A stretch of DNA of 64,000 bases from positions 992,001 to 1,056,000 of the forward strand of contig NZ_BMKA01000001.1 in the NCBI RefSeq assembly GCF_014643735.1, written 5' to 3'. A program made the position numbers and the translations under genes. The notes under the pieces were generated by a model. The model saw only the letters and a program-made list of their open reading frames with translations, ran no database searches and was not told the origin of the DNA. Positions 48,271-57,359 of this stretch are shown piece after piece; position 1 is the stretch's first letter, and each line of letters starts with the position of its first letter. The DNA comes from Neptunicoccus cionae. GTDB lineage: Bacteria; Pseudomonadota; Alphaproteobacteria; Rhodobacterales; Rhodobacteraceae.

Positions 48271-49758
48271 ATGAATTCCAAGACAGCTTATGCGGCGCTG
48301 GCCGACCATTTTCGCGATGTGGTGGCTTTGGGGCAGGTGTCTGGACTGCTCGGCTGGGATCAGGAAACCATCATGCCCAAAGGGGCCGCCGCGCAGCGTT
48401 CCGAGTGGATGAGTGCCCTTGAAAAGTTGAGCCACAGCCAGCGCACCGATCCACGCATTGCCGAGTGGCTCGACGCAGTTGAAGGGGCGGACCTGAATAT
48501 GGTGGAGGCGGCAAACGTGCGCCTGATCCGCCGCCAGTTTGAGCGCCAGTCCAAAGTGCCGGCCGCACTCGCCAGCCAGATCGCGCGGGTGACCTCTCAG
48601 GCCCAAGGGGTTTGGGCCAAAGCGCGGGAAGCGGGTGATTTCTCGGCGTTTCAGGATGTGCTGACAGAAGTGCTCGCGCTGCGCCGCGAAGAGGCGGCAG
48701 CACTGGCGCAAGGCGGTAATCTATATGATGCGCTGTTGGAAGATTACGAACCGGGCATGAAGGAACCGGAACTGGTGACGCTGCTTGGCGGGTTGCGTGA
48801 CGGTTTGGTGGACCTGCGGGGCAGGGTGGGCGCAAGCGATGCGGTTATTCCTGACATTCAGGGCAGTTTTTCCCACGGGCAGCAGACCATGATCGCCCAC
48901 GAGCTTGCCACTGCTTTTGGCTATGACTGGTCGCGCGGGCGGCTTGATTTCAGCGTCCATCCGTTTTCCAGTGGCAGCTTTAACGATGTGCGGATCACCA
49001 CCCGCGTGTCCGAAACCGATCCGTTCAACTGTTTCTATTCCACCATCCACGAAGTTGGCCACGCCACCTATGAGCAGGGGATTTCGCAGGATTACGGGCT
49101 CAGCATGCTGGGGCGTGGCGTGTCTATGGGCGTGCATGAAAGCCAGTCCCGTATTCTGGAGAACCAGCTTGGTCGCAGTCGCGCCTTCACCGGCTATCTG
49201 TTTAACCGCATGACCGAGGTGTTCGGTGATTTTGGCATCAGCGACGCGGAGAGCTTTTACCGTGTGGTAAACAAGCTGCATCGTGGCTTCATTCGTACCG
49301 AGGCAGACGAGGTGCAGTATAACCTGCACGTCCTGCTGCGCTTTGATCTGGAGCGCAAGATGATTGCCGGAGAGTTGGAGGTGGCCGATCTGGAAGCCGC
49401 TTGGAACGAACGCTTTGAGAAAGATTTCGGCTATCCGGTGGACCAGCCTGCGAATGGTGTTTTGCAAGATGTGCATTGGTCCGTGGGGCTGATCGGATAT
49501 TTCCCGACCTATTCCTTGGGCAATATCTATGCGGGCGAATTGTTTGCGGCGATGTCGGGCGATTTGCCTGATCTGCAAGAAGATCTAGGCAAGGGCGATA
49601 CCAAGGCCGCGCTGGCGTGGTTGGGGGATAAGATCCACCAGCATGGCGCCTTGTACGAGCCACGGGAAACCATCACCCGCGCGGTGGGCCATGCGCCAAC
49701 CGCCAAACCTTTGTTGGCCTATCTGAACGCCAAATTCGGCGATATTTACGAACTGTAA
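48271..49758 (+). CDS. M32 family metallocarboxypeptidase
   Basis: 495 aa, the usual length for M32 enzymes that trim C-terminal residues from peptides. The zinc site is STIHEVGHATYEQGI (HExxH), and HESQSRILENQLGRS holds the downstream glutamate and second conserved block. The N-terminal GLLGWDQETIMPKGAAAQR and the C-terminal VGYFPTYSLGNI-like stretch (SVGLIGYFPTYSLGNIYAGE) are also family marks. ATG 48271 is preceded by GAGGTGA. It is convergent with the enoyl-CoA hydratase gene (17-base gap). Confidence 0.93.
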   Translation: MNSKTAYAALADHFRDVVALGQVSGLLGWDQETIMPKGAAAQRSEWMSALEKLSHSQRTDPRIAEWLDAVEGADLNMVEAANVRLIRRQFERQSKVPAALASQIARVTSQAQGVWAKAREAGDFSAFQDVLTEVLALRREEAAALAQGGNLYDALLEDYEPGMKEPELVTLLGGLRDGLVDLRGRVGASDAVIPDIQGSFSHGQQTMIAHELATAFGYDWSRGRLDFSVHPFSSGSFNDVRITTRVSETDPFNCFYSTIHEVGHATYEQGISQDYGLSMLGRGVSMGVHESQSRILENQLGRSRAFTGYLFNRMTEVFGDFGISDAESFYRVVNKLHRGFIRTEADEVQYNLHVLLRFDLERKMIAGELEVADLEAAWNERFEKDFGYPVDQPANGVLQDVHWSVGLIGYFPTYSLGNIYAGELFAAMSGDLPDLQEDLGKGDTKAALAWLGDKIHQHGALYEPRETITRAVGHAPTAKPLLAYLNAKFGDIYEL

Positions 49759-49775
49759 CCTATCGGCGGGGTCGC

Positions 49776-50570
49776 TTAATTCTGCGACCACTCCGGCGCA
49801 CGCTTTTCAAGAAACGCCGCGATGCCTTCTTCGGTGTCGCGGTAGAGCATATTCTGCGCCATCACATCGCCCGTGTAGGCATAGGCCTGATCAAGCGGCA
49901 TTTGGATCTGCTCGTAAAACGCCTGTTTCCCGATGGCCACCGCCGCGCCCAGCTTGGCAGCAATCTGTTCTGCCAGAGCCTGCGTTTCCTGTTCCAGTTC
50001 AGCGGGTGACACCACTTTGTTCACCAGCCCGAGGTCTTGGGCCTTTGATGCAGGTATAAATTTCCCGGTTGTCAGCATTTCAAACGCATGTTTGCGGGGG
50101 ATATTGCGGGACAGGGCCACCATCGGGGTGGAGCAGAACAGGCCGATATTCACCCCGTTCACGCCGAACTTTGTCTCGGTATCCGTCACCGCCAGATCGC
50201 AGCTTGCCACCAGCTGGCACCCTGCTGCCGTGGCCAGCCCGTGGGGTTGGCAGATCACCGGCTGGGGCAGTTTGGGGATCGTCGTCATCATTTTTGTGCA
50301 TTTGGCAAACAGGTCGAGGAAATACTGCTTTCCGCCGTCTTCAGCCTGCCGCGCTGTTGTCATTTCTTTAAGGTTATGTCCGGCGCAAAACGCTTTGCCA
50401 TTGCCTTTAAGGATCACCACGCGGATGGATTTGTCCTGCATCAGCGCGTCAAACTGGCCCTGAAGTGCGTCGAGCATATCATCAGACAGCGCGTTCAGGG
50501 TGTGCGGTGTGTTCAGGGTCAGCGTGGCAATCGCGCCGGAATCGTTGCGTAACAGGATGTCGGAGGTCAT
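49776..50570 (-). CDS. Enoyl-CoA hydratase/isomerase
   Basis: 264 aa crotonase-fold enzyme. The acyl-CoA and oxyanion-hole motifs are LKGNGKAFCAGHNLKEM and QPVICQPHGLATAAGCQLVA, then FGVNGVNIGLFCSTPMVALSR. The pattern resembles the ECHDC3-like subfamily, whose exact substrate is unclear; the usual Glu pair of true hydratases is not obvious, so an isomerase or other function is possible. AAGGGGAAACG precedes ATG 50570; the frame extends to 50621 but that part lies over the intergenic region. It is divergent from the thioesterase gene. Confidence 0.85.
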   Translation of the reverse strand: MTSDILLRNDSGAIATLTLNTPHTLNALSDDMLDALQGQFDALMQDKSIRVVILKGNGKAFCAGHNLKEMTTARQAEDGGKQYFLDLFAKCTKMMTTIPKLPQPVICQPHGLATAAGCQLVASCDLAVTDTETKFGVNGVNIGLFCSTPMVALSRNIPRKHAFEMLTTGKFIPASKAQDLGLVNKVVSPAELEQETQALAEQIAAKLGAAVAIGKQAFYEQIQMPLDQAYAYTGDVMAQNMLYRDTEEGIAAFLEKRAPEWSQN

Positions 50571-50638
50571 CGTTTCCCCTTGTTTGGTCGTGCCGTTTGA
50601 CCCAAACCTTAGACAAGACAACAGGCCGAGGAAAGACC

Positions 50639-51070
50639 ATGCCCCTTAAAATGACCATAGAAGAGCTGCGCGATTTCTTTGAAGACGTTTTCCCGCAAGT
50701 TAAGGAAGACTTCGTGATCGAAGAGATGAACGAAGACGAGATCACTGTTCGTCTGAAAGTCTCGGACAAGCACCTGCGTCCGGGTGGCACGGTTTCGGGG
50801 CCGTCCATGTTCGGACTGGCAGATGTTTGCTTCTACCTGATCATCATGGGCAATGTCGGACCAAAGGCACTGACGGTGACAACCAACTGCTCCATCGACT
50901 TCATGCGCAAGCCGGAACCCCGCGATATGATCGCTAAGGCCCGTCTGCTGAAATTGGGCAAGGCTTTGGCTGTCGGGGATGTCATGCTGTATTCGGAAGG
51001 TATGGACAAACCGGTTGCCCACGCCAATGTGACCTATTCCATACCGCCACGGGATGAATTTGTGCGTTAA
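50639..51070 (+). CDS. PaaI-type hotdog-fold thioesterase
   Basis: 143 aa. The hotdog fold is indicated by LRPGGTVSGPSMFGLADVCFY, with the Asp in the catalytic helix, VTTNCSIDFMRKPEPRDMIA, and AVGDVMLYSEGMDKPVAHANVTYSI. It would hydrolyse an acyl-CoA thioester; the substrate is unknown. GAGGAAAGACC precedes ATG 50639. It is divergent from the enoyl-CoA hydratase gene across 68 bases, and the two may serve one acyl-CoA pathway. Confidence 0.87.
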   Translation: MPLKMTIEELRDFFEDVFPQVKEDFVIEEMNEDEITVRLKVSDKHLRPGGTVSGPSMFGLADVCFYLIIMGNVGPKALTVTTNCSIDFMRKPEPRDMIAKARLLKLGKALAVGDVMLYSEGMDKPVAHANVTYSIPPRDEFVR

Positions 51071-51081
51071 TGGGGCTGGAA

Positions 51082-51135
51082 ATACCCCTTGTTGAGTGGG
51101 GTATAATGATACCATAATTTTAAGGTATTGTTTTT
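51082..51135 (+). promoter_or_regulatory. Attenuator-like leader or terminator upstream of rplM
   Basis: Four complementary segments follow in order: ATACCCC (51082-51088), GGGGTAT (51098-51104), ATACC (51109-51113) and GGTAT (51124-51128), the last followed by TTGTTTTT. Pairings 1:2, 2:3 and 3:4 are mutually exclusive, and 3:4 would be a terminator. It lies 12 bases after the thioesterase stop and about 120 bases before rplM. It could simply terminate the thioesterase transcript, or act as an attenuator for the ribosomal protein operon. Confidence 0.4.
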
Positions 51136-51252
51136 CCACATCTTTAATGGGTTTTTTGTAATTGACTGGACCGCTCAGACGGGTAGAACTGGCGCAGAAT
51201 TCGACGGGGCCTTCTGGCCTTGTTTTCACTTCCAGAAATTGGACCTAAAACC

Positions 51253-51720
51253 ATGAAAACTTTCTCAGCAACGCCTGCTGATATCGACAAGAAATGGATC
51301 CTGATCGACGCAGAAGGCGTTGTTCTGGGCCGTTTGGCGTCGATCGTAGCCATGCGCCTGCGTGGCAAGCACAAGGCATCTTTCACACCGTCTATGGATA
51401 TGGGCGATAATGTTATCATTATCAACGCCGACAAAATCCAGATGACTGGTAAGAAACGCACCGACAAGATCCACTACTGGCACACCGGTTATCCGGGTGG
51501 GATCAAATCCCGCACTGCCGGTCAGATCCTTGAAGGCAAGCACCCAGAGCGTCTGGTCACACAGGCCGTTAAACGGATGCTGCCAGGTGGCCCTCTGTCC
51601 CGTGAGCAAATGACAAACCTGCGCGTTTACGCAAGTGCAGAGCACCCCCACGAGGCGCAAAACCCCGAAGTGCTGGATGTCAAAGCGATGAACCCTAAAA
51701 ACACGCGGAGCCAGTCATGA
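51253..51720 (+). CDS. rplM: 50S ribosomal protein L13
   Basis: 155 aa. The L13 signature is plain: [44 protein letters not shown]-type [15 protein letters not shown] and [20 protein letters not shown]. The start is ATG 51253 ([15 protein letters not shown]). It lies upstream of rpsI with a 4-base overlap, the standard L13-S9 operon. Confidence 0.97.
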   Translation: MKTFSATPADIDKKWILIDAEGVVLGRLASIVAMRLRGKHKASFTPSMDMGDNVIIINADKIQMTGKKRTDKIHYWHTGYPGGIKSRTAGQILEGKHPERLVTQAVKRMLPGGPLSREQMTNLRVYASAEHPHEAQNPEVLDVKAMNPKNTRSQS

Positions 51721-52223
51721 GCGACGAAATCAAATCCCTGGACGATCTGAAAGACGCTGTAGAAGCTTCTGACATCGTGATCGAAGACGCTGCTGGCGAA
51801 CCTGCTGCTGTTACCCGCGAAGCCGTGCGTGACGAACTGGGCCGCTCCTATGCGACAGGCAAACGGAAAGACGCGGTTGCCCGTGTCTGGATCAAACCCG
51901 GTTCCGGCAAAGTAACCATCAACGGCAAGCCGCAAAACGAATATTTTGCACGCCCTGTTTTGCAGATGATCCTGGCACAGCCATTTGAAATCGCTGGTGT
52001 TGTTGGCGAATTTGACGTGATGGCGACTGTTAAAGGTGGCGGTCTGTCTGGTCAGGCTGGCGCTGTAAAGCACGGTGTTTCCAAAGCGTTGCAGCTGTAC
52101 GAACCATCCCTGCGCGCAGCCCTGAAAGCTGCCGGCTTCCTGACACGCGACTCGCGCGTTGTGGAACGTAAGAAATACGGCCGTGCCAAAGCGCGTAAGA
52201 GCTTCCAGTTCTCCAAGCGTTAA
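51717..52223 (+). CDS. rpsI: 30S ribosomal protein S9
   Basis: 168 aa, with an N-terminal acidic extension of about 45 residues typical of alphaproteobacterial S9 ([20 protein letters not shown]). The core follows: [19 protein letters not shown], then [20 protein letters not shown], and the basic C-terminal tail that reaches tRNA in the P site ([18 protein letters not shown]). ATG overlaps the rplM stop by 4 bases. A strong terminator follows. Confidence 0.97.
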   Translation: MSDEIKSLDDLKDAVEASDIVIEDAAGEPAAVTREAVRDELGRSYATGKRKDAVARVWIKPGSGKVTINGKPQNEYFARPVLQMILAQPFEIAGVVGEFDVMATVKGGGLSGQAGAVKHGVSKALQLYEPSLRAALKAAGFLTRDSRVVERKKYGRAKARKSFQFSKR

Positions 52224-52243
52224 GCTTTACGAACAAGTTATCG

Positions 52244-52275
52244 AAAAGGGGCGGTGTTTCACTGCCCCTTTTTTT
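52244..52275 (+). terminator. Terminator of the rplM-rpsI operon
   Basis: AAAAGGGGC pairs with GCCCCTTTT, with an inner GTG/CAC pairing, followed by a run of seven T. It ends 20-50 bases after the rpsI stop. Confidence 0.9.
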
Positions 52276-52385
52276 GTGCGTTCCGAAAGGGACTTCTTTC
52301 AAACACTGCTTTACCAGTTCGCTGCGCAGCGTTACTTGTACGTCCAAACAGCGCGTTTTCTTGTTATCTTCACGGACCAAACCCC

Positions 52386-53198
52386 ATGCCCGTAGGCGTA
52401 TTTGACAGTGGACTGGGCGGCCTGACCGTCTTTGAGGCGATCCGCCAGCGGATGCCGGACCAGCCTTTGGTCTACTTCGGGGATAACGCTATTGCGCCGA
52501 TCGGCGTGCGGGATGCGGATGATATTTACGGCATTACCACGCGCGCTTGTGAGCGTTTGTTCGACGAGGGCTGCAATCTGGTGATTCTGGCTTGCAATAC
52601 AGCCTCGGCGGTGGCGCTGAAGCGGATGCAGGAAAACTGGGTGCCCAAGGACAAGCGTGTGCTTGGTGTGTTTGTTCCGATGATCGAAGCAATGACGGAA
52701 CGGATGTGGGGGGATATATCCCCACCGCGTGAGGTTGAGGTAAAGCAGGTAGCCCTGTTTGCAACACCTGCGACTGTGGCCAGCCGCGCGTTTCAGCGGG
52801 AACTGGCGTTTCGTGCCGTCGGTGTGGACGTAGAGGCGCAACCTTGTGGCGGGCTCGTCGATGCGTTGGAAGACAATGATCTGGAATTGGCTGAAGCCTT
52901 GGCGCGCAGCCATGTGGCCGCGCTGAAGCGACGGATGCCTAATCCACAGGCCGCTGTGCTGGGGTGTACCCACTATCCCATTCTCGAACGTATTTTTCAG
53001 GATGCGCTTGGGCCTCAGGTGTCTGTCTATTCCCAAGGCCGCCTAACTGCTGCCAGCCTTGAAGATTATTTGAACCGCCATCCTGACATGGTTGGTGCGA
53101 CGGGGGAAACCCGTTGCCTGACATCCGGCGATCCGGACCGCGTTGGCGTTGCTGCGACCCGTTTTATCGGGCGAAGAATGGTGTTTGAGGGCGTCTGA
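52386..53198 (+). CDS. murI: Glutamate racemase
   Basis: 270 aa enzyme making D-glutamate for peptidoglycan. The two catalytic cysteines are in [13 protein letters not shown] and [10 protein letters not shown], with the N-terminal [17 protein letters not shown] and [11 protein letters not shown]. The start is ATG 52386; a longer frame exists from 52254 but would begin inside the rpsI terminator. Its ribosome site is weak (ACGGACC). Confidence 0.93.
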   Translation: MPVGVFDSGLGGLTVFEAIRQRMPDQPLVYFGDNAIAPIGVRDADDIYGITTRACERLFDEGCNLVILACNTASAVALKRMQENWVPKDKRVLGVFVPMIEAMTERMWGDISPPREVEVKQVALFATPATVASRAFQRELAFRAVGVDVEAQPCGGLVDALEDNDLELAEALARSHVAALKRRMPNPQAAVLGCTHYPILERIFQDALGPQVSVYSQGRLTAASLEDYLNRHPDMVGATGETRCLTSGDPDRVGVAATRFIGRRMVFEGV

Positions 53199-53300
53199 GC
53201 GTCCCGAACACCTGACCCACATTCCCCTAAACCTGTCGGGTTGATTGCACAGAGATGCAATTTGCCCTAGATCAATCATTGAATTCCAAGGAGATGGCCC

Positions 53301-54344
53301 ATGACCACGCATGTAGACACGCCGAAAAATATCGCGATTTTGGGGGCGTCCGGTTACACCGGCGCAGAGCTGGTGCGCCTGATCGCAACCCACCCCGGAA
53401 TGGTTGTGCGTGCGATGACAGCGGATCGGAAGGCTGGCATGGCTTATGGCGCGGTGTTCCCCCATCTGCGGCATCTGGACTTGCCCGAGCTGACCAAAAT
53501 CGAAGATGTCGATTTCTCAGAGATCGATCTGGTGTTTTGTGCGCTGCCCCATGCCACAAGTCAGAACGTGATCCGCGAACTGCCAAATACTGTGAAAGTG
53601 GTGGACCTGTCGGCAGATTTCCGGCTGCGCGATCCCGAAACCTACGCGAAATGGTACGGGGGCGAGCATACTGCCGTGGAACTCCAGAAAGAGGCGGTTT
53701 ACGGGCTGACCGAATACTACCGTGAGCAGATTAAGTCGGCGCGTCTGGTGGCAGGCACCGGTTGTAACGCGATGACCGGCCTGATGCCGATCCTGCCCCT
53801 GCTACAAGCTGGGGTGATCGACAGTGACGACATCATCATCGACCTTGCCACGGGCGTCAGCGGGGCAGGGCGCTCGCCTAAGGAAGGGATGCTGCACTCC
53901 GAAGTTTCTGAAGGCTACCGCGCTTACAACGTGGCCGCGCATCGGCATCTGGCAGAGTTCGATCAGGAAATGTCCCTCATTGCGGGCAAGCCAGTAGAGG
54001 TGACCTTTACGCCCCATCTTTTGCCCCAGAACCGCGGTATTCTGGCGACGATCTACGTGAAAGGCGAAGCGCAAGCGATCCATGATGCGCTGCGTGCGAA
54101 ATACGACGACGAGCCGTTTGTCTATGTGCTGCCCTTCGGAGAGTCTCCGGCAACGCAACACGTGCGCGGATCGAATTACTGTCATCTTGGCGTGATACCG
54201 GACCGCAAGCCTGGCCGTGTGATGGTGTTTTCAACGCTCGACAATCTGACCAAAGGATCAAGCGGGCAGGCGATCCAGAACGCCAATCTGATGCTGGGGC
54301 TGCCTGAAACAATGGGGCTGGAACTGGCACCGCTGTTCCCGTGA
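53301..54344 (+). CDS. argC: N-acetyl-gamma-glutamyl-phosphate reductase
   Basis: 347 aa, the third enzyme of arginine synthesis, reducing N-acetylglutamyl phosphate with NADPH. NADP-binding [21 protein letters not shown] is at the N-terminus. The active-site cysteine is in [11 protein letters not shown], in place of the more common PGCYPT; GTGCN is the roseobacter-type form. The later motifs [28 protein letters not shown] and [19 protein letters not shown] are typical. AAGGAG lies about 7 bases upstream of ATG. The YihY gene starts within its stop codon. Confidence 0.93.
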   Translation: MTTHVDTPKNIAILGASGYTGAELVRLIATHPGMVVRAMTADRKAGMAYGAVFPHLRHLDLPELTKIEDVDFSEIDLVFCALPHATSQNVIRELPNTVKVVDLSADFRLRDPETYAKWYGGEHTAVELQKEAVYGLTEYYREQIKSARLVAGTGCNAMTGLMPILPLLQAGVIDSDDIIIDLATGVSGAGRSPKEGMLHSEVSEGYRAYNVAAHRHLAEFDQEMSLIAGKPVEVTFTPHLLPQNRGILATIYVKGEAQAIHDALRAKYDDEPFVYVLPFGESPATQHVRGSNYCHLGVIPDRKPGRVMVFSTLDNLTKGSSGQAIQNANLMLGLPETMGLELAPLFP

Positions 54345-55168
54345 TGCATTCACCACTCATTGTTGTTCCGCGCGATGCAGTGAACTCTTTCATCGCGCGG
54401 GGCGGGGATATGCAGGCCGGGTATATTGCCTATTCCCTGCTGCTCGCGATTTTTCCGTTCCTGATTTTCTGCGTCTCGCTGACGGGCTTGTTCATTGGCG
54501 TGGACCGCAGTGCCGAAGCGGTTGGCGTGCTGTTTGATTTTGCGCCGCCCTATCTTGCCAAAGTGCTGGAACCGGCTGTGGTAGATGTGCTGGCGCGGTC
54601 GCACAGCCTGTTCACCTTGTTCATTCTAGTGGCGATCTGGGCGGCTATGCGCGGGGTTGAGGCAATTAACCGCGCCTTTGACGGCATCTACGGTGAGCGG
54701 GACGGCGGTGTATGGGTCTTACGAAAAACCAAGGCGCTAGTGACGGTTTTCTTGTCCGCGATTGCGGCTGTGGTGCTGGGGCTGTCGATCCTGTTGGCGC
54801 CTGGTTTGATCCTGATGATTGAGGAGTTTACCCAAGTGGAAATTCCGACCAACATCACTTTGATGCGATATGCTGTTGGTATTGTTGTGTTTTACTGTTT
54901 GATCTGGAGTCTCCACTGGTTCCTGCCAAGCAACCACGCCGAAGGTTTCACCCGCTGGCCAGGTGCCGCGTTCACAACCGTAAGCTGGCTTGGCATGGCC
55001 ACTGGGTTATCAATATTCCTCGCAAATTGGGGGCGCTATTCCGTCACTTATGGTGCTTTGGCAGGGATTGTGATCACCATGTTGTTTCTGTACTTTTCCG
55101 CCGCAATCATTTTGTTAGGGGCGGAACTGAACGCAGCCCTACAACGCTATAGGAAAGAGAACGCCTGA
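54344..55168 (+). CDS. YihY/virulence factor BrkB family membrane protein
   Basis: 274 aa, about six membrane helices. Family marks: MQAGYIAYSLLLAIFPFLIF, the ILV-rich helices around AIAAVVLGLSILLAPGLILM, LIWSLHWFLPSNHAEGFTRW and GRYSVTYGALAGIVITMLFL. This family was once called ribonuclease BN, wrongly; its role is unknown, possibly in transport or envelope organisation. ATG 54344 overlaps the argC stop (TGATG); GTG 54341 would add one residue. The ccmE gene starts at its stop, so argC, yihY and ccmE form a chain of overlapping genes. Confidence 0.88.
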   Translation: MHSPLIVVPRDAVNSFIARGGDMQAGYIAYSLLLAIFPFLIFCVSLTGLFIGVDRSAEAVGVLFDFAPPYLAKVLEPAVVDVLARSHSLFTLFILVAIWAAMRGVEAINRAFDGIYGERDGGVWVLRKTKALVTVFLSAIAAVVLGLSILLAPGLILMIEEFTQVEIPTNITLMRYAVGIVVFYCLIWSLHWFLPSNHAEGFTRWPGAAFTTVSWLGMATGLSIFLANWGRYSVTYGALAGIVITMLFLYFSAAIILLGAELNAALQRYRKENA

Positions 55169-55608
55169 TGGCCGGATTGAAGAAACAACGTCGTATCCAA
55201 CTTATTATTGCCGGTTTCTCCTGCCTGTTTGCAGGGTTCGTGGTGATCTATCTCGCGGCGGGCGATGCTTTCCAGTATTTTTACAGTCCGTCAGATTTGG
55301 CCGCGAAACCACCGGCGCAGGGGCAGATTATCCGGATCGGTGGTCTGGTCGAAGGGGGCTCTATTGAAAAGACGGGCCAGACCGTTCGCTTCACCGTCAC
55401 GGACGGGGGCGCAACGGTTCCTGTGGTGTTCACCGGCATCTTGCCTGATCTCTTTACTGAAGAACAAGGTATGATTGCGACGGGAGTGATGTCGGAGGGG
55501 GTGTTTGAAGCACAGGAAATTCTTGCCAAACACGACGAAGAATACATGCCCAAAGAGGTTATGGATGCCTTGAAAGAACAGGGCGTTTACCAAGAAACCG
55601 AGGAGTAG
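55168..55608 (+). CDS. ccmE: Cytochrome c maturation haem chaperone CcmE
   Basis: 146 aa periplasmic haem chaperone, anchored by one N-terminal helix (LIIAGFSCLFAGFVVIYLAA). The OB-fold core is IRIGGLVEGGSIEKTGQTVR, then VPVVFTGILPDLFTEEQGMI, and the covalent haem-binding histidine is in EILAKHDEEYMPKE. It hands haem to CcmF/H for attachment to CXXCH cytochromes. It overlaps the YihY stop by one base. ccmF and ccmH lie 1.75 kb downstream, separated by the GTA-like lysis genes and a small gene. Confidence 0.95.
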   Translation: MAGLKKQRRIQLIIAGFSCLFAGFVVIYLAAGDAFQYFYSPSDLAAKPPAQGQIIRIGGLVEGGSIEKTGQTVRFTVTDGGATVPVVFTGILPDLFTEEQGMIATGVMSEGVFEAQEILAKHDEEYMPKEVMDALKEQGVYQETEE

Positions 55609-55683
55609 CGTTCGCGCCTCTCACCTGACCTTAGGGATTATTCCCGATGATTTTCGCCGAGAGTAACAGACCGGCAGGAAATC

Positions 55684-56295
55684 ATGAAAACAGTAGATGA
55701 AATCGCCAAAGACATCGTGCGCCGTGAAGGCGGATATGTGAACGACCCGGATGATCCCGGTGGCGCGACGAAACACGGTGTGACCGTTCACACCATGCGA
55801 CGTTTGGGTCTGGATCTGAACGGCGACGGAACAGTGGATGCGCAGGATGTGCGCGCTCTGAGTGAGGCGGAAGCTGTCGAGATCTTCAAATCCCATTATT
55901 ACAGCAAACCCGGCATCGGTGGCCTGCCACCCGCCCTTCAACCAAGTGTATTCGATATGTATGTCAACGCCGGCAGCCACGGGGTGAGGATACTTCAACG
56001 CTGTCTCGGACAGTTCGGTCAGACCGTTTCAGTTGACGGCGTGCTTGGTCCTCAAACGCGCGCGGCGGCCCAAGAGGCTTGGGCTATGGCGCCGGATTAT
56101 CTGGTGGATGCTTACGGAATTGCACGGCGAAACTATTATTACGCCCTGGCGGACCAACGACCAGCTTCGCGCAAATATGCGCGCAGCCGTTCAGGTGGCA
56201 AAGGGGGATGGATCCGTCGTGCAGAGGCGTTCATTGCACCGAAATACCATCTCAGCCTTGCAGATCACAAACGGAGGTGCGCGGCATGGGGATGA
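55684..56295 (+). CDS. GH108-type endolysin (GTA-like lysis enzyme)
   Basis: 203 aa. The N-terminal glycoside hydrolase 108 domain has the catalytic glutamate Glu15 in RREGGYVNDPDDPGGATKHG. It is followed by an EF-hand-like stretch (DLNGDGTVDAQD) and a C-terminal PG_binding_3-like domain (CLGQFGQTVSVDGVLGPQTR, then a conserved aromatic-rich end). Rhodobacter capsulatus releases its gene transfer agent with an endolysin/holin pair of this type. No signal peptide is seen, so export would need the holin. The holin gene overlaps its 3' end by 10 bases. Confidence 0.8.
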   Translation: MKTVDEIAKDIVRREGGYVNDPDDPGGATKHGVTVHTMRRLGLDLNGDGTVDAQDVRALSEAEAVEIFKSHYYSKPGIGGLPPALQPSVFDMYVNAGSHGVRILQRCLGQFGQTVSVDGVLGPQTRAAAQEAWAMAPDYLVDAYGIARRNYYYALADQRPASRKYARSRSGGKGGWIRRAEAFIAPKYHLSLADHKRRCAAWG

Positions 56296-56747
56296 TCGGT
56301 GATTTGCTGGGGATCGGCAAAGCTGTGCGTGATGTGGCAGAGGTGTTTGTGCCGAACAAAACGGCCACTGTGGAGTTCGAGCATCTCGAACATAAAGCTT
56401 CGGTTGCGCAGTTCGGAGCGGAATTCGCGCGGGCGCGGGGCGGCTTTTTTAACAACTGTGTCGACGGCTTAAATCGGTTGCCGCGCCCTGTTTTCGCGCT
56501 CGGGACGGTGGGGTTGTTTATCTTTGCCATGTGGAATCCGGTCGCATTTTCGCGCCGGATGGTTGGTCTTGATGCTGTGCCTCGAGAGTTGTGGTGGCTT
56601 TTGGGCGCGGTTGTGTCGTTCTATTTTGGTGCGCGTGAATTGCATCATGTGCGCAATCGTGCGCGAAAGCCAGACGTGGGGCCGCGGATCGTGGCGCCGG
56701 ATCAGGCAGAGAATGCAGCCGTTCGTGCGTGGCACGAGGCACGGTGA
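56286..56747 (+). CDS. 3TM-type holin (GTA-like lysis partner)
   Basis: 153 aa. A short N-terminal amphipathic part (MIGDLLGIGKAVRDVAEVFV) is followed by two clear hydrophobic spans (PVFALGTVGLFIFAMWNPVA and LWWLLGAVVSFYFGARELHH) and a charged tail, as in holins of the 3TM superfamily. The start is ATG 56286, with GGAGGTG 7 bases upstream; the much longer open frame beginning at 56079 is only the overlap of the endolysin gene in another phase. Co-location with an endolysin supports a lysis cassette. Confidence 0.72.
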   Translation: MGMIGDLLGIGKAVRDVAEVFVPNKTATVEFEHLEHKASVAQFGAEFARARGGFFNNCVDGLNRLPRPVFALGTVGLFIFAMWNPVAFSRRMVGLDAVPRELWWLLGAVVSFYFGARELHHVRNRARKPDVGPRIVAPDQAENAAVRAWHEAR

Positions 56748-56815
56748 GTGAGGCTGATCGGGTAGTTCAAGGTGCTGTTTTTGCGCTGTAAACCGGTTTA
56801 ACATACTGCCTATAT

Positions 56816-56865
56816 GAAGCTTCTTAAATGAAGCTTCATAAAACAAGCTTCATTTAAGAAGCTTC
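56816..56865. repeat. Perfect inverted repeat, 21-bp arms
   Basis: The left arm at 56816-56836 and right arm at 56845-56865 are perfect reverse complements over 21 bp, separated by 8 bases (CATAAAAC). Each arm contains two GAAGCTT/AAGCTTC words, so HindIII-type AAGCTT occurs four times in 50 bases. It lies 68 bases after the holin stop and 72 bases before the small gene. There is no T-run, so a simple terminator is unlikely. Confidence 0.9.
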
Positions 56866-56937
56866 CAAATTAGGGAAATCTTCACGAATCGTCGCATATA
56901 TTTTTAGGCATCATGTTTCTAACCCCAAAGGTGCCTG

Positions 56938-57273
56938 ATGCAGACCTATCGCCCCGACAAGTTTAAAACCACCTATGGCAATATGCAGGGGGAGGCGCTT
57001 TGGAAATTCCTGAACGAAACCTCGACCATCGCAATCATGGAAACCGCCAGCTACCTGCGGCGCCCCGCAATAGAGCCGCTCTCGCCCTTTTTACAACACC
57101 GTTTCCCCAAGGTGCGCCGGTCGGCACAGATGCGGCGCATGATCGGCCACATGGTCCGTCAAATTCTTGAGGATCGGGGCTTCGGGCTTTACCGTAGCAA
57201 CCTGCGGATCACTAACCCCGCCAATATCTTTGCTTTCGGATCCGCCTACCACAGCCCAGACGCCGGACTGTGA
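56938..57273 (+). CDS. Small conserved-looking protein
   Basis: 111 aa, mixed alpha-helical, basic (VRRSAQMRRMIGHMVRQIL). It begins MQTYRPDKFKTTYGNMQGEA and ends ANIFAFGSAYHSPDAGL. I do not recognise a family. AAAGGTG lies 5 bases upstream of ATG and the codon use fits the neighbours, so it looks real. It stands alone between the inverted repeat and ccmF; no function is proposed. Confidence 0.6.
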   Translation: MQTYRPDKFKTTYGNMQGEALWKFLNETSTIAIMETASYLRRPAIEPLSPFLQHRFPKVRRSAQMRRMIGHMVRQILEDRGFGLYRSNLRITNPANIFAFGSAYHSPDAGL

Positions 57274-57359
57274 CATTTCACGCATCCGCCTCAAGCTTTA
57301 TTGAATTGTGACAAGGGGCGAGCCTGCTATAACCGATCCGAGCAATAAGGGGCAGCACC

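Noticed and set aside
53228-53276. FNR-type box upstream of argC
   Set aside because: TTGAT and ATCAA words are present but not at the TTGAT-N4-ATCAA spacing.
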